From Hemibagrus wyckioides (lineage: Eukaryota; Chordata; Actinopteri; Siluriformes; Bagridae): a stretch of DNA of 64,000 nucleotides. The position numbers and the translations under genes were made by a program. The stretch's first letter is position 1. Each line of letters starts with the position of its first letter. The stretch lies in contig NC_080714.1 of the NCBI RefSeq assembly GCF_019097595.1, positions 5,446,259 through 5,510,258 of the forward strand, in the 5' to 3' direction. The notes beneath the pieces were generated by a model. The model ran no database searches and was not told the origin of the DNA. It worked only from the letters and a program-made list of their open reading frames with translations. This document shows, in pieces, positions 1 to 13,240 of the stretch.

Positions 1-719
1 GACAACACGGGGGGGGGGGAGAAAAAAAAAAGTTGGCTGTAGTATTTAAAGTAATAATAATAATAAAAAAAAGAGACAGATTTGGCACATTCTTTTTAAA
101 AAAAAATAGCATCAATTAAATAATTAACAAGCTGTATTTTAAAAAAGGGAGAAAAAAAACAGGAACAACAAACAACAGGAACCAAAGTGCAGCGCAAACA
201 AGGTATTAACAAAGTTGAGGAAATTAAATTGCACTTTTTCGTACTGGATGAGCCGTCGACAAACTGTAAAAAAATAATTGATGCCAAGTGTAGGTTAGCT
301 TGTATTCTATACTTATTAAAAAAAAAAAAGTACTAATCTGAGCCAGACTGAAATATCAATGGAGTGTGTAAGTCCACGGAGCCGGAAATTAGGACTCCCT
401 GAGCCTGTAATGCTTTTCCCAAAACAAAAGTGCCCTGTTTTTTTTATTTTCCCTGGGATGACCTGACTGTCCACCGGCTGCTACCCCACTCTGCTATTCT
501 CCCTGCCATTAAACACTAGTGTGTCCCCTCAACCCCCCCCCCCGGTAAGGGTCAACATGAATGTGACTATATCACCATATAAAAACATTATAAACAAAGA
601 ACTAATGCATGAAGAGAGGGAGAGTTTGTGAGAGTCAATGGCTAGGCCTTTCAGAAGAAAGGAAAGAGCTCAGTTTCTTCCTCCCTCGTTCTTATCAAAC
701 ACTAGTGGCACTCTCAGTC
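1..719 (-). other. egr3 3' UTR and 3' flank
   Basis: This AT-rich stretch lies directly downstream of the egr3 stop codon on the minus strand. It has A and T homopolymers and a (TAA)n patch near 50-66, but no second gene that I can support. Several TAAAT words on the plus strand read ATTTA on the mRNA strand, the type of AU-rich element that destabilises immediate-early transcripts; they are scattered rather than clustered. The end of the transcript is uncertain because EGR3 3' UTRs are long in mammals and this one could run past position 1. Confidence 0.6.
443..448 (-). promoter_or_regulatory. candidate egr3 polyadenylation signal
   Basis: The minus strand reads AATAAA about 270 nt after the egr3 stop, followed within 30 nt by a GT-rich run (CTTTTGTTTTGGG). 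It would serve as a proximal signal. A longer transcript that ignores it is equally possible. Confidence 0.4.
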
Positions 720-1931
<1,212 letters not shown>

Positions 1932-2157
1932 TCACAGAGGTTCGTAAACAGGGTGTTGCTATTTGAAACAATGTCCTCTAGCAAGAATAATGACAACCTT
2001 TTAACCTGGCTACAAAACACAGCATCTCTCCATACCTCTGTTCGACCCAAACTATCGCAAAGAAAATAACGATAATTAGGTCTTTGTCAACGGAAAAAAA
2101 AGTTTGTCGGCTGACTTGAGACTGAAGTGAACATTCCCTCCTCCTCTCTGTCTTTTC

Positions 2158-2161
2158 CTCT

Positions 2162-2192
<31 letters not shown>

Positions 2193-2206
2193 ACTCTTTC
2201 TCCCTC
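2158..2206. repeat. interrupted (CT)n microsatellite
   Basis: Almost pure CT/TC with single interruptions, inside egr3 intron 1. Confidence 0.95.
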
Positions 2207-2304
2207 CCTCAGGTTCTAAAGTACAACGTGTCCTTCAGAAGATACAGGATTCTCTGTAGAACCGTGTGTCATATCAAGCAGGCATGCTCGTTCTCTTGCA
2301 AACA

Positions 2305-2330
2305 CAAACACACACACACACACACACACT
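2305..2330. repeat. (CA)n microsatellite
   Basis: CA dinucleotide run with one AAC interruption; a second short CA run follows at about 2484-2501. Confidence 0.95.
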
Positions 2331-2884
2331 GAATCTAAATAGAACGTTCATCAATGAACTTGGTCATGGCATCATATATCTATGAAGCACTCTTTCTCAA
2401 ATCCTCTTCATGAATGTTTTGCTTTCCAGTGTTTTTATATATAGAATTTAACCTACAGAGAAAAATCTCTCCTGCCAACTTACACACACACACACACACA
2501 AAATACCAGTCCTAGGATTTCACACTGGATTTGTCTTGGTGCTCTGATACAGAATTCAACAGAATACACCAAATCACGGTTCAGGGTGAGAACAAACCAA
2601 ACAAACAAACAAACAGAAGCCCAAAACACATATGTGTGCAAAGACAAACACATTCTCTGAGATAAAGAATTCAATCTGGGACAAGAGAGTTTCTAAATCT
2701 GGACCAAGCATGTATTTCACTTAGGTCTAATTTAATTTCGCGTGGATTTGTCATTTATGTCACTTTTAACCTCATTGAGACGGATAACATGAGGACAAAT
2801 TAACACTCATTGTGCTTTTATAAGTCCAGATGGACCCAAATGAAGGACTGTAGGTGTTAAATTAACACTGGTGATTTTTTTCCT

Positions 2885-2928
<44 letters not shown>

Positions 2929-2932
2929 TGTC

Positions 2933-2970
<38 letters not shown>
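2885..2970. repeat. (CT)13-(GT)n-(GA)13 compound microsatellite
   Basis: A CT tract (2885-2910), a central GT tract with one TCTG interruption, and a GA tract (2945-2970). The CT and GA arms are complementary in inverted orientation, so a 26-bp-stem hairpin with a GT loop is possible in the transcript or in single-stranded DNA. Confidence 0.97.
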
Positions 2971-2971
<1 letters not shown>

Positions 2972-4139
2972 CGTGTGATTAAAACTAAAGCTTCGTATTA
3001 ATGTGTGTAGGAAAGTGGAGCTCATTCAGAAGTCCACCGCCAATTATATACAAACCCACGAGTCCTGATACACACAAAAATAACCTGTGCGCTTATTCCC
3101 AACGAAAACCTCTCTAATTCAAGATTTTTAAAAAAATATTTCTTCCATCATATTTGGAACAGATAGAAAGGTTTGGTATTAAATATCCGAACACATTGTA
3201 TTTTTGTGGATTGTTTTGTTTTTATTTTCACCTCTATTTTACATTCCCACGAATACAACACTACAATACAGCCTGCACTTAGTCTTATTCGGGTCATTAT
3301 AAGATCACATTGAAAACTTTGTTTTTCCGACATTCCTTGCTGTTTGGGGAAAGAAACTGCGTATTAAATCGTTCAGACGTAAATTAAATGTAAAATAAAT
3401 AACAATTACCGGGATATGAGATCCTCTGTTTTTAGACGTCGCACCTTATTTTTTTAAGATCGCAGATGTTAATCACAATCGGAGTGTTTTTCCTTTTTAG
3501 CTTATAAATATTATTTTTTGTTTGTCTTTATGTAAATTAGCTGTTTCGATTACCTTTTTTTTTTTTTTTTTTAAAAAAATGTGCAACTATATTATTAATT
3601 ATAAGCTGTACAGATTATTTATTTCTCTAGTATTTAAAAATCATTTTTCTGCAAAAAAAATTTTTTCCCCCTTCATGCTATTTCTATTTTTTTTGCTTGG
3701 TCAATTAGTTCATTTTGTCGAAAAAATTATTTCACAACCCTATATGCACAGCGTGAGTTAATTCATTATTTATTTGTTTATTTATTTTTTTTTTATTTCC
3801 CCCCTAAAATAATTTGACAGTTTGAGTCAAACCTTATATGGTCAGTGGTGGTGATGATGTCCCTCTGGAACGCACTGCATTAACACGCCAAAATGTGCCG
3901 AATTAAATATATTATAGACCATAACATCCATATAGGTTTCTAAGAGGATTTCATGATTAGCTCTTTTTTTTTCGGTGGTGGTGGAAGCGGAGCCTCGTGC
4001 ACGTGTGAAGCGTTTTTGGCACGAAACATATTTCGAAAGCAGCGCGCGCGCCGACCAAAAAAACCGCCCACCTGCGCCATGGCAGCTCGACTCCATTTCG
4101 GGCCTTAAATAACAAAACACTGACTTATCCAAAAATATC

Positions 4140-4141
4140 AA

Positions 4142-4176
<35 letters not shown>

Positions 4177-4178
4177 AA
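4140..4178. repeat. (ATAA)n microsatellite
   Basis: About ten ATAA units, in egr3 intron 1. Confidence 0.95.
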
Positions 4179-4203
4179 TTAAAATGCATGTTAGGCGTTA
4201 GCA

Positions 4204-4220
4204 CTAATAATAATAATAAC

Positions 4221-4283
<63 letters not shown>

Positions 4284-4289
4284 AAGAAA
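4204..4289. repeat. (TAA)n-(GAA)n trinucleotide repeat
   Basis: About 16 TAA units (one C interruption) run directly into about 12 GAA units. On the egr3 transcript strand the second block reads (TTC)n. The tract lies about 0.85 kb downstream of exon 1. Confidence 0.96.
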
Positions 4290-4832
4290 AAGGGGTTAAA
4301 ATAATTCCATAAGAACAAGTTGTGCAGGTGTTGCGTTTACCTATAATTTACTTTACTGTGTCACGAACTGCATTTCACTGAAAATGACTAGTTTACATTT
4401 TATATATATATATATAATATTTGCACACTTTAAATAGACACTGTATAATTATTAAGAACATTTTGAGCATTATTCTATTATTCTAACCTTTCTTCAATGT
4501 CTAAAAAAACCACAAGAAAATAATAAGGATCTAAAGTCCAAGCACACTGTAGGTGTTCATTCAGTACTGTAGTTGTGTTTGTTCAGCACGTGCACCCTAC
4601 CACCTGGATGCCCTCTTCCGACTCCTATCACGTGATATTAACACAGTAACGCGTGTTCCTATAGCCTGTCAATATAATAAACCTTATTCCAATCTAGGAC
4701 ACTGCTGTACAGATCAGACTCTGACATGACTTTAGCTTCATTAACACCTCGGGCTGTTTGTTAATCTGTAAAATAATTGGCCACTACACATCATCTCACT
4801 CAGTATCACTAAGGAGAGTGAACAGGTAGGTT

Positions 4833-4878
4833 GCGAGCGAGCGCGCGCGCGCGCACGCACGCACACACACACACACAT
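4833..4878. repeat. (GC)n-(CA)n alternating purine-pyrimidine tract
   Basis: GCGA units lead into uninterrupted GC/GC, then GCAC and CA repeats, followed by TA-rich sequence to about 4920. Strictly alternating purine-pyrimidine DNA of this kind favours Z-DNA. Confidence 0.93.
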
Positions 4879-5131
4879 TTTTATATATATACACATACAT
4901 ACATATATAGATACATACAGTGCGCTACAAAGGGGTCCTGATACCACTCTTTCACTTAATACTTATACTGGGAATAAATACAGTTCACTGATCACTCATC
5001 CAACATCCCCGTGATCCACACACCATGATACCGAGTGAGGCTCGTTCCTAGTACTATAACTACACACAACGACATCATGTCGCGTAACAACTCTTCCACA
5101 CATATAACTGAGAGATGATTGTCAAACTTAC

Positions 5132-5288
5132 CTGTGTTCATTTGCGAGTAGTGCGAGACGGAGTCCGTGCTGGTGAAGATGTTCATAGATGAAGTGGGAA
5201 TGTCCTCTTCAGGGTAAAGGCTGTCAGGTATGGCGTTGATTAAACTGCTCATGGTAAGGGGGAGCTTCTCCGCTAATTTACCTGTCAT
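5132..5288 (-). CDS. egr3: egr3 exon 1 (N-terminal coding exon)
   Basis: This exon encodes residues 1-52 plus the first base of codon 53. The start ATG at 5288 begins [20 protein letters not shown], which matches the EGR3 N-terminus ([10 protein letters not shown] is characteristic of EGR3, not EGR1 or EGR2). The exon ends ATG AAC ACA G followed by the donor GTAAGT. Its 157 nt plus the 1136 nt of exon 2 total 1293 nt, exactly 431 codons including the stop, confirming the phase-1 junction. The two-exon structure with the split near residue 53 is the normal EGR-family layout. Transcription is expected to be activity- or calcium-induced through the CRE/CArG-type sites just upstream. Confidence 0.97.
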
Positions 5289-5530
5289 AGCAAGTTAAAT
5301 CAAGTAGGTTGTGTCGGCGACAGCGCGCGGGCTTTAACTCGCCCGCGGTCTCCAGTCTTCCGCGCTTTATCTAAAGTCGAAAACAAAATACGACCAAAAA
5401 ACAAAACAATCCCTTAAGTAATGATTGTATCCAAGTTCCCGGTCTCGAAAGATGTCTCAACTCAACCTTCTTTTTTTTTTTCTTCCCCTTGTTTGCTTTG
5501 CCTTTTTCTCTGAATTTTGTGCGCTATTTC
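5289..5530 (-). other. egr3: egr3 5' UTR (inferred)
   Basis: This is the sequence between the start codon and the region about 25-30 bp downstream of the TATA-like box at 5553..5563. It contains a GC-rich block at about 5310-5360 and pyrimidine-rich runs. The 5' boundary is inferred from the TATA position only. Confidence 0.5.
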
Positions 5531-5552
5531 GGCATCGCTTGTTTGGATGGGT

Positions 5553-5563
5553 TTTTTTTAAAA
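5553..5563 (-). promoter_or_regulatory. TATA-like element of egr3
   Basis: The minus strand reads CTTTTAAAAAAAAC about 265 bp upstream of the start codon. It places a TSS near 5525-5530, a typical EGR-gene arrangement. A GC box (CCGCCCCC on the minus strand) lies further upstream at about 5676-5683. Confidence 0.45.
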
Positions 5564-5691
5564 GTCTCTGAATCAAATGGAGCGATGATGTTGGTGATGA
5601 TTGCACAAGTGCACTGGCTGCTCGCTGTGTAGCTCAGCCGAGGGAACTCCAACGCTTTTTCTCGTTAAAACCGGGGGGCGGAACAAGTCCG

Positions 5692-5751
5692 TGACGTAGA
5701 TGCCCATACATGGAGACACAAAGGAACTGTGGCCGCTACGGCGCGACGTCA
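5692..5751 (-). promoter_or_regulatory. CRE-like / CArG-like cluster in egr3 proximal promoter
   Basis: Within 60 bp there are TGACGTA (5692..5698), the palindrome-like CCATACATGG (5704..5713; one base off CC(A/T)6GG) and CGACGTCA (5744..5751; one base off the CRE TGACGTCA). The cluster sits about 170-220 bp upstream of the inferred TSS. CREB and SRF/TCF are the known drivers of EGR-family immediate-early induction, so the arrangement is functionally plausible. Confidence 0.5.
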
Positions 5752-6581
5752 CAATGGAAGCACCTCGTAGTGGAACGTTCTGAGCCCCGGGGCTGCGTCC
5801 CAAACCGCGACGCCGAACCGCAAGATCAACCGCGCGCTCCGGCGGCCATCTGCACTGACCCACAGCGTTGTTCAGGACGCATTGTGCAGTTTGGGACGGA
5901 GCCTGAAAAAAAAAGTGAAAGGAATTATACGGAGGCAGGCTGGAGCAAGTTTCTTTTCATTTATTTTCTGGGGATTTTTCTAAACATTTTAGATTGCACG
6001 GATGACATTGGAAGGAAACGTTAGAAAAGAACGACAGGATGCTGTCACGTGCTTTTTCCTTTTGGCTTTTTTTTTTCACCAGTTAGAAGAAGATCTGGAT
6101 TTGGTAGGAGAAGGATGGTTGTGCACGTACAGTGAGCTCCATAATCCTTATAGTGCACGTGTGTGAATATCACTCTATCACTATAAATAGTTAACAGCCG
6201 AATAAAGCTGTTAGTGAGTCGAAAAAGCCATGGTATTTAAACGCCCAGTTATTATTATGATTTAGATGTTTTTGCGTCTATACACTTTTCTCTATAATGA
6301 TTAGTTGTGTTAAAGTACCCTCATCATTCACAACAAGCGCCTGCTGTATTTGGGAAGTGAACTACAGCAGAGGGGGAAAAGGAGAAATGTTTGTTGCTCA
6401 AAACGTTTCCACTGCTCAGATTATAATCTGGCCGCCTGGCACACACTGCGAGATCATTCCTCTGTCTGAAGCCCATCAGCGGGGAGAAGCGCGGTGGCAC
6501 TGGCGGAAGATCGGAGTAAAAAAAAAAGAAAAAAGAAAAAGAAAGGAAAAAGCACAATTGTAAATACAGAAAAGGCTCCAG

Positions 6582-6770
6582 CCAATCAGCGGGCTCGGCT
6601 TTGACCGCGCGCGCCACGCTAAAGTGGAAAGTCCATGTACGGCGTTCATATCCGGCTCCGCCCTCCTCGCTGCCCTTATTTGGTCAGCGCATTTCCGCCT
6701 GCGCGACCTGGTGGAAAAGAGATCGGAACCTGCCGCCATTAAAGGAACCGCAGAGGCCAAACGTCATGGG
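6582..6770 (-). promoter_or_regulatory. distal egr3 regulatory cluster with consensus CArG box
   Basis: A GC-richer block contains CCAAT (6582..6586), a perfect CArG box CCTTATTTGG (6674..6683), a YY1-type GCCGCCATT (6732..6740) and an ACGTCA half-CRE (6761..6766). It lies about 1.15-1.25 kb upstream of the inferred TSS. No coding sequence fits here, so an inducible enhancer of egr3 is the simplest reading. Confidence 0.45.
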
Positions 6771-7318
6771 TCATATTTCATCTCCTAAAGTCCCGAGGAG
6801 AGAAAAAAAAACCTTATCGGACACGTTTATATTTTCATTTCAAGTAACACTGACTAACTTTTTATTTATTTATTTTTGTTTATTTTAAATGCTAGTTGCA
6901 TTTTTATTTAGTTTGAGTAGTTAGGATAATAATGGAGTTGAAATAAAATAAAATAAAACTAAAAACTAAAAGAGCAACAATACTGTTGCAGGATCTGTTC
7001 GGACAAAAATCAAGTCATACAAAAATAACTGCTAAACAAACAAAGAAACAAACAAACAAATAAATAAATAACAAAAAAGTACATGACACAATGCTAATAA
7101 TCATTATTATATATAGCTCTGTGTAGGATGGACATACTTGACTGTACACAGTCCAATTAGGAGGCCGGAGAATCCCACGAGACCGCTCATATGTCCAGCT
7201 AAAATTCTCCATTCCTGAGCCTGGCCAATCAGTGAGGCACTGAGCCACACTTATTATCGACACTGAGTAAAACTCCAGGCTGCCATGCATGCGCTGGAAC
7301 GGATGCTGATGCAATATG

Positions 7319-7321
7319 GAA

Positions 7322-7352
<31 letters not shown>

Positions 7353-7360
7353 AAGAGATA
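7319..7360. repeat. (GA)n microsatellite
   Basis: Nearly pure GA with a few AA interruptions. Confidence 0.93.
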
Positions 7361-7918
7361 AAGTTACAATTTGGACTGCAAATCAGGTTGACATCTGCAT
7401 GCCGGCTACAAGCCTGTCAACCGATAGGCCAAAAAATGCACAGAACAATAATAAGTTCCTACTTTTTTTCCCCCCAGAGGCCTGGGAGCACTGCCATCGA
7501 GCCCAGGCTTCTAATGTCTCAGCAGGGCCTCAACAAGCTCCTGCGCTCCCAAACTAACATCTACTATCTAACTGGGATGAAATTCAAACTCCGCATGCCA
7601 TAATCTTCTTCTGCTCACTGACATTTTACAGACAGAACTATGATATTAGCCCAGCATACATAAATTTTTAATCAGGTGAAAAACAAATCTGCCTGCTCCT
7701 AACAATTTGGAGCTGTGGCCTAGCCAAAAGGTGCCTTGTATGTGTGCATTTACATCATGTGGACCCGTGGGCTGGTTGCGGATCCAACAAAGTATTTCAC
7801 CGGACCAAATCCAGCACTTGAGTAATACAGAGCTGGTCAACGCATGGAAAAAATGGCTGTATTTCCAACACTCCAGCTTACCAACTCATTTAAATGACCC
7901 AACAAATTGAGATTTAGT

Positions 7919-8083
7919 ACATTTGGCAGATACCTTTACCCAGAGCAGCTTAGATTTATTACAAGTGAGCAGTTACAGGTTAAGAGCCTTGGTTAAGGGC
8001 CCAACCGTAAGAACACTGGGATTTGAACTCTCAACCTTCTGACTAGAAGCTCAATATCTAAACCACTGAGCTACTTCTGCCTA
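7919..8083 (+). repeat. dispersed SINE-like repeat, copy 1
   Basis: It begins ACATTTGGCAGATACC and ends near CCACTGAGCTACTTCTGCC, with the internal words AGGGCCCAACC and GGGATTTGAACTC (a tRNA B-box-like word). The same order of words recurs at 27216..27360, showing it is an interspersed family. It is common in fish genomes, but I do not give a family name. Confidence 0.75.
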
Positions 8084-10224
8084 CAATGAACTGGATATAA
8101 ATTTATGCTTTGGCTAAATAATTTAGTAAAACAACTTTTATGTCAGATTCTCCATATGAATTCAGCCAATCACACACCTTCATGTAAATCATTTAAAGAA
8201 GCTCGTTGGATGAGAAACTGCCTACACAGAGAGGTAGAGAGATGAGAAAGGGGAAAAGGGATTTTTTTTTGTATACCATATTGACCATTTCAAAAAAAGT
8301 GACAATGTTACTGATGAAAACAGAAAGTTTATAGATGAATGTATGGGGAAGTGGGCATTTATAGCCAAGTTCCAAATTCATCTGAGTCTCATTTGAGTTT
8401 TTACTTTAATGCAAGTGGTCAGATCTGAAGCTTGTGGCATAAAGAAACGCCACGTTGATTAATTTGTCTTTGAGCATTCATTCATTTGTCTTCGGCACAA
8501 GCGATCGAAGACATCATGGTTTAAATGACTAATTTGTTCATATTTAAAACCAATGAGAGAAAATATCACAATCAAAAATAATAAGTGTGGGAAGCTGGTC
8601 AAACCTCCTGTGGAAATACTATTGAGTGGGATCACAACAGTCATGCACACATCTCCATTTTTAGAGTCAAAAGGGTAACGTAAAGCACAACAACATAATC
8701 ACGGCCTTATTTATAGCCGTAAATAAATCATTAACGGTTAAGCAATTATAAGATAACACTGCTGTCACAGTTCAGTCATGTTAGTTGCTTATCCGGACCT
8801 TTCTACAGCCTCAGTTTATGTAACGCGACCTTAGGAAATATTAGTTTGGTGAAAATTTATTTTCCACTAGCCATTTAAAGCATGTCTATTCTGTAATATT
8901 TCCCCCACTATATTAAATGGTACAGTCCCTATATTTAAATGACCTTTACCTCCACCTGGCCTAGTTAATCCCACACAACCGAAGTGATGCCAAAATCACT
9001 ACACCCCATTCCTATCTCTCAAATTAATCGCCTTGGCAATTGACACTAATACAAATACTAGACGATAGAGACTTGGCCCTAATGAAGCGAAAATAGAGTG
9101 AGTGGGAGAGGGGTCTGAATCATGAGTGTATCAGGGGCCGTGGTAAACATAGACACGAAACAGCTAACACACACACACACACAGAGACAAATGCATGCAC
9201 ATACACCGGGGGAATCCAGTGGCTTGTTGCCACCGTATGGGCGGGCTGTAACATGTGTAGGTGATAGCGTTAAGATAGCATGACACAGCAGGATTTGTCA
9301 TCAGGGGATTCCTATGGGTTCTCCATCTCCCCACAATCGGAAATATCTTATGATCCGATCAGGATATGGACGTAAATTTTTTTTTAAAACAGCCGAGATT
9401 GCAATCACAAACGAAGAAGATTTGTTCTGTTGTTATGGACAGTGATCGTCTCCTCCTTATCATCTTTTATAAGGATCAGATGATAGGTTTACATTTTTGT
9501 CCAATGCTATGATAAAAAAGACAGAAATCTGGATTTGCCAGGACTCAGTACTTGGCATGCATGCTTGTCTTGGTAGCTCTTTCCATTTCACAGATATTTC
9601 ATTCATATTGAAGAAGGAAGGCCATTGGCAGCACCAGTTGGGTGGCAGTTGGAGCAGCATGGCAGCAAACACTGAAAGTGAGAATGGAGACTTGATCATT
9701 TGAATAATACTTTTTATAGACCAAAACAGAGGAAGTAGAACGTTTTATTTTTTTTAATTCTTCCACTGCTTGATTGCCATGACGTGTATAGCTTGGCAAA
9801 CTTGCCATAACACTCCCTCAGTCTGTGCTGAGAACAAATTCACTCTTGAATGCCCATCTCCTCTTTAATTTTTCCCTGTCCTGTTAAATCCAAAATGCTT
9901 TTCCATCCTTGTCTTTGCCGGTAGGTGCAACATGTTCCTAGTCTCACTTGATTTTATAATGTTACTCTTCAGTCTTGTCTTGGGTGACTTTGCCTCCTGG
10001 GCATGGTTCATACTTGTTAAAGCTAACCATTTTTGTCTTGAATGCACCTGAGAGGAACTTCTTCTCTTATACTCTCTAGTCCTGCAGGCAGAAATGGCAG
10101 AAAACACATTTATCACTCATGTGAATACAAAAAGAAGAAGTGTATAATCGCAGAGGCTTACTATACCTTTGTAGGGTCTTTCAAGATGCCATACATGTAG
10201 ATAGGTGATGAAGGAACCTAGAAC

Positions 10225-10420
10225 ATTAGCATTACATCATCCTGGTTCAAGGTGGAATGGTGGTACAATAGATAGCATGGTTTTGATCCTGAGCTTGGGC
10301 AAAATGTCCGTGTGGAGTTTTGCATGCTTCACGTGCTTCCTCCAGGTTCTCTGGTTTCATCCCAGCTCCCAAAAACATGCAAAGTGGGTGGATTTATGAA
10401 TCGGCTATGCTAAGGGGGTG
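10225..10420 (+). repeat. degenerate copy of SINE/LINE-tail-type repeat R
   Basis: The words GTGTGGAGTTTTGCATG, CACGTGCTTCCTCCAGG and AAAAACATGCA follow the order seen in the better copies at 27056..27500 (inverted) and 45315..45560. A further fragment lies at about 30405-30475. It is strongly diverged. Confidence 0.55.
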
Positions 10421-11815
10421 TATTCCAAACTTGCATCCAGAATTCCTGGAATAAGCTCCTGATCCACCAGGATAAATCGTTACTAAAAGATGAATAAATG
10501 TCATTCTCTGTCAATTTAAAGTTGACCTACATCCATCCTGCTCACCTTGAAGCAGCTATGAGTGAGGGAATTCCATCAGAGCAGGAATGCTATTAATATC
10601 AGGGCACTTTCTAACATGGCAAACTTATTAATAGGGTTAGAGATGGAAAGATGACATGCAAGATGGCACTACCTTTTTTTCCTCATAAAGGACATTATGT
10701 TTAGCGCTATTGTTGAGATATGAGTCAATGACTGGCCGTTCCGGGAGTTGGTGTGTAAACGGTTGCACCATTCAGTCGTTACATCACTATCACCAGGGTT
10801 CCCCCGGCTCACTTTGCATGCAGGGATTCCATGGAATTGCTCAGCTGTCACAGATCTGTTGAGCGAGGTGGCGGAAAAATTCAAAGCCACCATGGGCATA
10901 TAATCAAATTAGTTGTGTTTCTTTCCAGGCTGCATTCAGACCAATTCAAATGACTGTTCCTCGTTGCTAATGTTGCCTGGAGCCAAGCCCTGGAAGCTCG
11001 GCTACACGATTATTTATATACATTTTGAAACGATGTGTGAGGATTAAACAATGGTTCACCTGCAACATAATACATTGTTCCAAAAAAACATTTCCAATAC
11101 AAAAAATATATATTTCCAGTATTGACAATGGAACAGCATTTGGTTATTCCACTGTTTTGGATAAACAGGTGTGAATTTATTCATGATTTATTTATTCATG
11201 CTGAGCATTACAAAAATAATGTCAAAACACAATAATGTTCTTGAAGAGTAGCTCACTATTCATTGAACCTGTGAACGTTTCAGTATACAGTGATGCTCAT
11301 GATGCTTGGACCTTGATTCAACTATAGAGATTGACTCCACAATCAGCTAAAATCATGTATTACTCCATTAGCACATTAAATTTGTCACAAATAAACATCC
11401 TCTCAATTATTGTCGTACCTTCGTCAATGATGGTGTGATTGCTGAGCCATAATCATGCTTCAGGAGTGACAGCTGGACAGCAGAGCATTAGGAGTGGTCA
11501 AGCAGAGACGCTGGAACCAGTGAAACTAGGGTTTTGAACCAAAACTGACCACTTCATAATGTAGAGGCCGTTAAGCCACTGTAAGCAGGACTAATAAAAT
11601 CATAACAGTCTGGAATGTTCAGTATTAATGCTTAGATATCATATTTGGTCAAATCATGTAAAAACAGGAGCTTCAGTGCAGAAGAATGATGTCTGAGATA
11701 AAGTCTGAATGCCAACGCTGTGTAACTGTTTGGCAAAAGGTCCCCTTATTTGAATAGGCATGCACACAAACACACACATTTAGACATGATCTAACCGTCC
11801 ATTTTCCATCACAAA

Positions 11816-12130
11816 CTTACTCGTGCCAAGTTCCTCCCACCGGCTCTCCCTCCAGCTACCAACTGGCAAGGATGAGGGCTAACATGCTTCCTCAGAGAAA
11901 CATAAAGCTAGCCAGACACATCTTTTCAACCTGTGGCTCATACTGAGTTACAGGGAAGCTATTTGCCCTCTTCCACATACATGAGCTCACAGATGCCTAT
12001 GATTGGTCAGTGTCAATGTGATTGACAGGGAAGAGAGGATACACCAATGTGTATGATCAATTTTGCTTTTTCAGAGTCCCGGTCAAGGCTCGCTGAGGCT
12101 TGAATGGGATTTGAACTCACAATCCCAAGA
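11816..12130 (+). repeat. unnamed dispersed repeat S, copy 1
   Basis: It shares ACATGAG...ACAGATGCC...TGATTGACAGG...GAGAGGATA and a CTTCCTCAGAG word with 49095..49440. Related sequence continues to GGATTTGAACTCACAAT, which is tRNA-like. Two independent copies in one window support a repeat family. Confidence 0.6.
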
Positions 12131-13240
12131 CGATTACAACTCTGAACCGAGCCAAAGGAAAACAAAGATGAGTGTATGTTTGTGTTGGGTAGGATTGTGG
12201 CTTTGACTACTTAGCGTCTGAGAACTAGACCAAACCAAGCTAGTTCATGTCTTGAGTTCAGAACAAGGCCACAAAGATCCTCAATAAATACAGCTACAAA
12301 GACAAAGTGTACATGTTTTAATCACACCACTCACCTGCACTAATCATCACATCCAAATCCAGCCCACTGTTTCCAAACAGTGATAGTGATGCTCCTTTGA
12401 GACAGCAGAATGAAAACCAATGCTCCATCTCCAGCGATGCTCTTCAGTTTCTTTTCTCCTCTGGAGACGAGAGCTTTGTAAGGAAATATGTGTTCTGTTG
12501 AACTGTAGGAGTTTGTGTGTATCAACTCATTTTAACAGTATGAAGGTCAATCTGTAGCATTCATCTCTTGCTCATAAAAATGTGTTAAACCACAGTCACA
12601 ATGCAGAATTCTCACTTCTGATTGGTCAGTTTTCTTTAACAACAGCTCTAAGTTAATATTAACATGCTTGTTCTAGTATGAAGTCTCACAGGGGCCTGTA
12701 TGATGGACACAGACTTTAAACAGATGTGGTGAGGAGATGTTTATTTACCACTTGGGGAAGGAGTCTTCATTGTCCGAGGTAAAAGCTGGGGCTGTATTTC
12801 TGTCTTACAGGTTTAGCTCATTACCTCCACTGATCTTGTTGATGTAAAAGGATGGCATTTTCCAGGACTATTTAGCAATTTGTTGGAGAAATCATCTTTA
12901 TCATTAAATGAGAACTTTTCTGTAATAGAACAACATATACAGGAACAGAAGTAACTTTAATTCAAATAAAATCAGTGTGTATTAATGTTGTAAAAAATAA
13001 TCCAGGCACATTGGAATCATTTGCATATGCACATGCCGATATGAAGTGACACTACATTATTAGACCAATTCTGCTTGAAATAGTGCTTCATGTAAATTTG
13101 TTGCCGAATATAAACATAAAATTACTCAGGTATGTAAGACAGAAACTGCACAGTGGAAACTTGCCAGTCACATTCACAAATATGACACTTCAGTCTCCCG
13201 TTACGAAAAAAAAAACCTCACACAGTGGTTAAAAAGACAT

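Noticed and set aside
3842..4318. 158-codon frame with poly-Phe and poly-Leu
   Set aside because: Translation of the TAA/GAA and ATAA microsatellites in egr3 intron 1.
4992..5131. 46-codon extension of the egr3 exon 1 frame past the splice donor
   Set aside because: It runs through a perfect GTAAGT donor into the intron; the spliced join restores an EGR3 sequence in frame.
5710..6024. 104-codon frame on the plus strand upstream of egr3
   Set aside because: It lies across the GC-rich egr3 promoter, has no family resemblance and runs into AT-rich low-complexity sequence.
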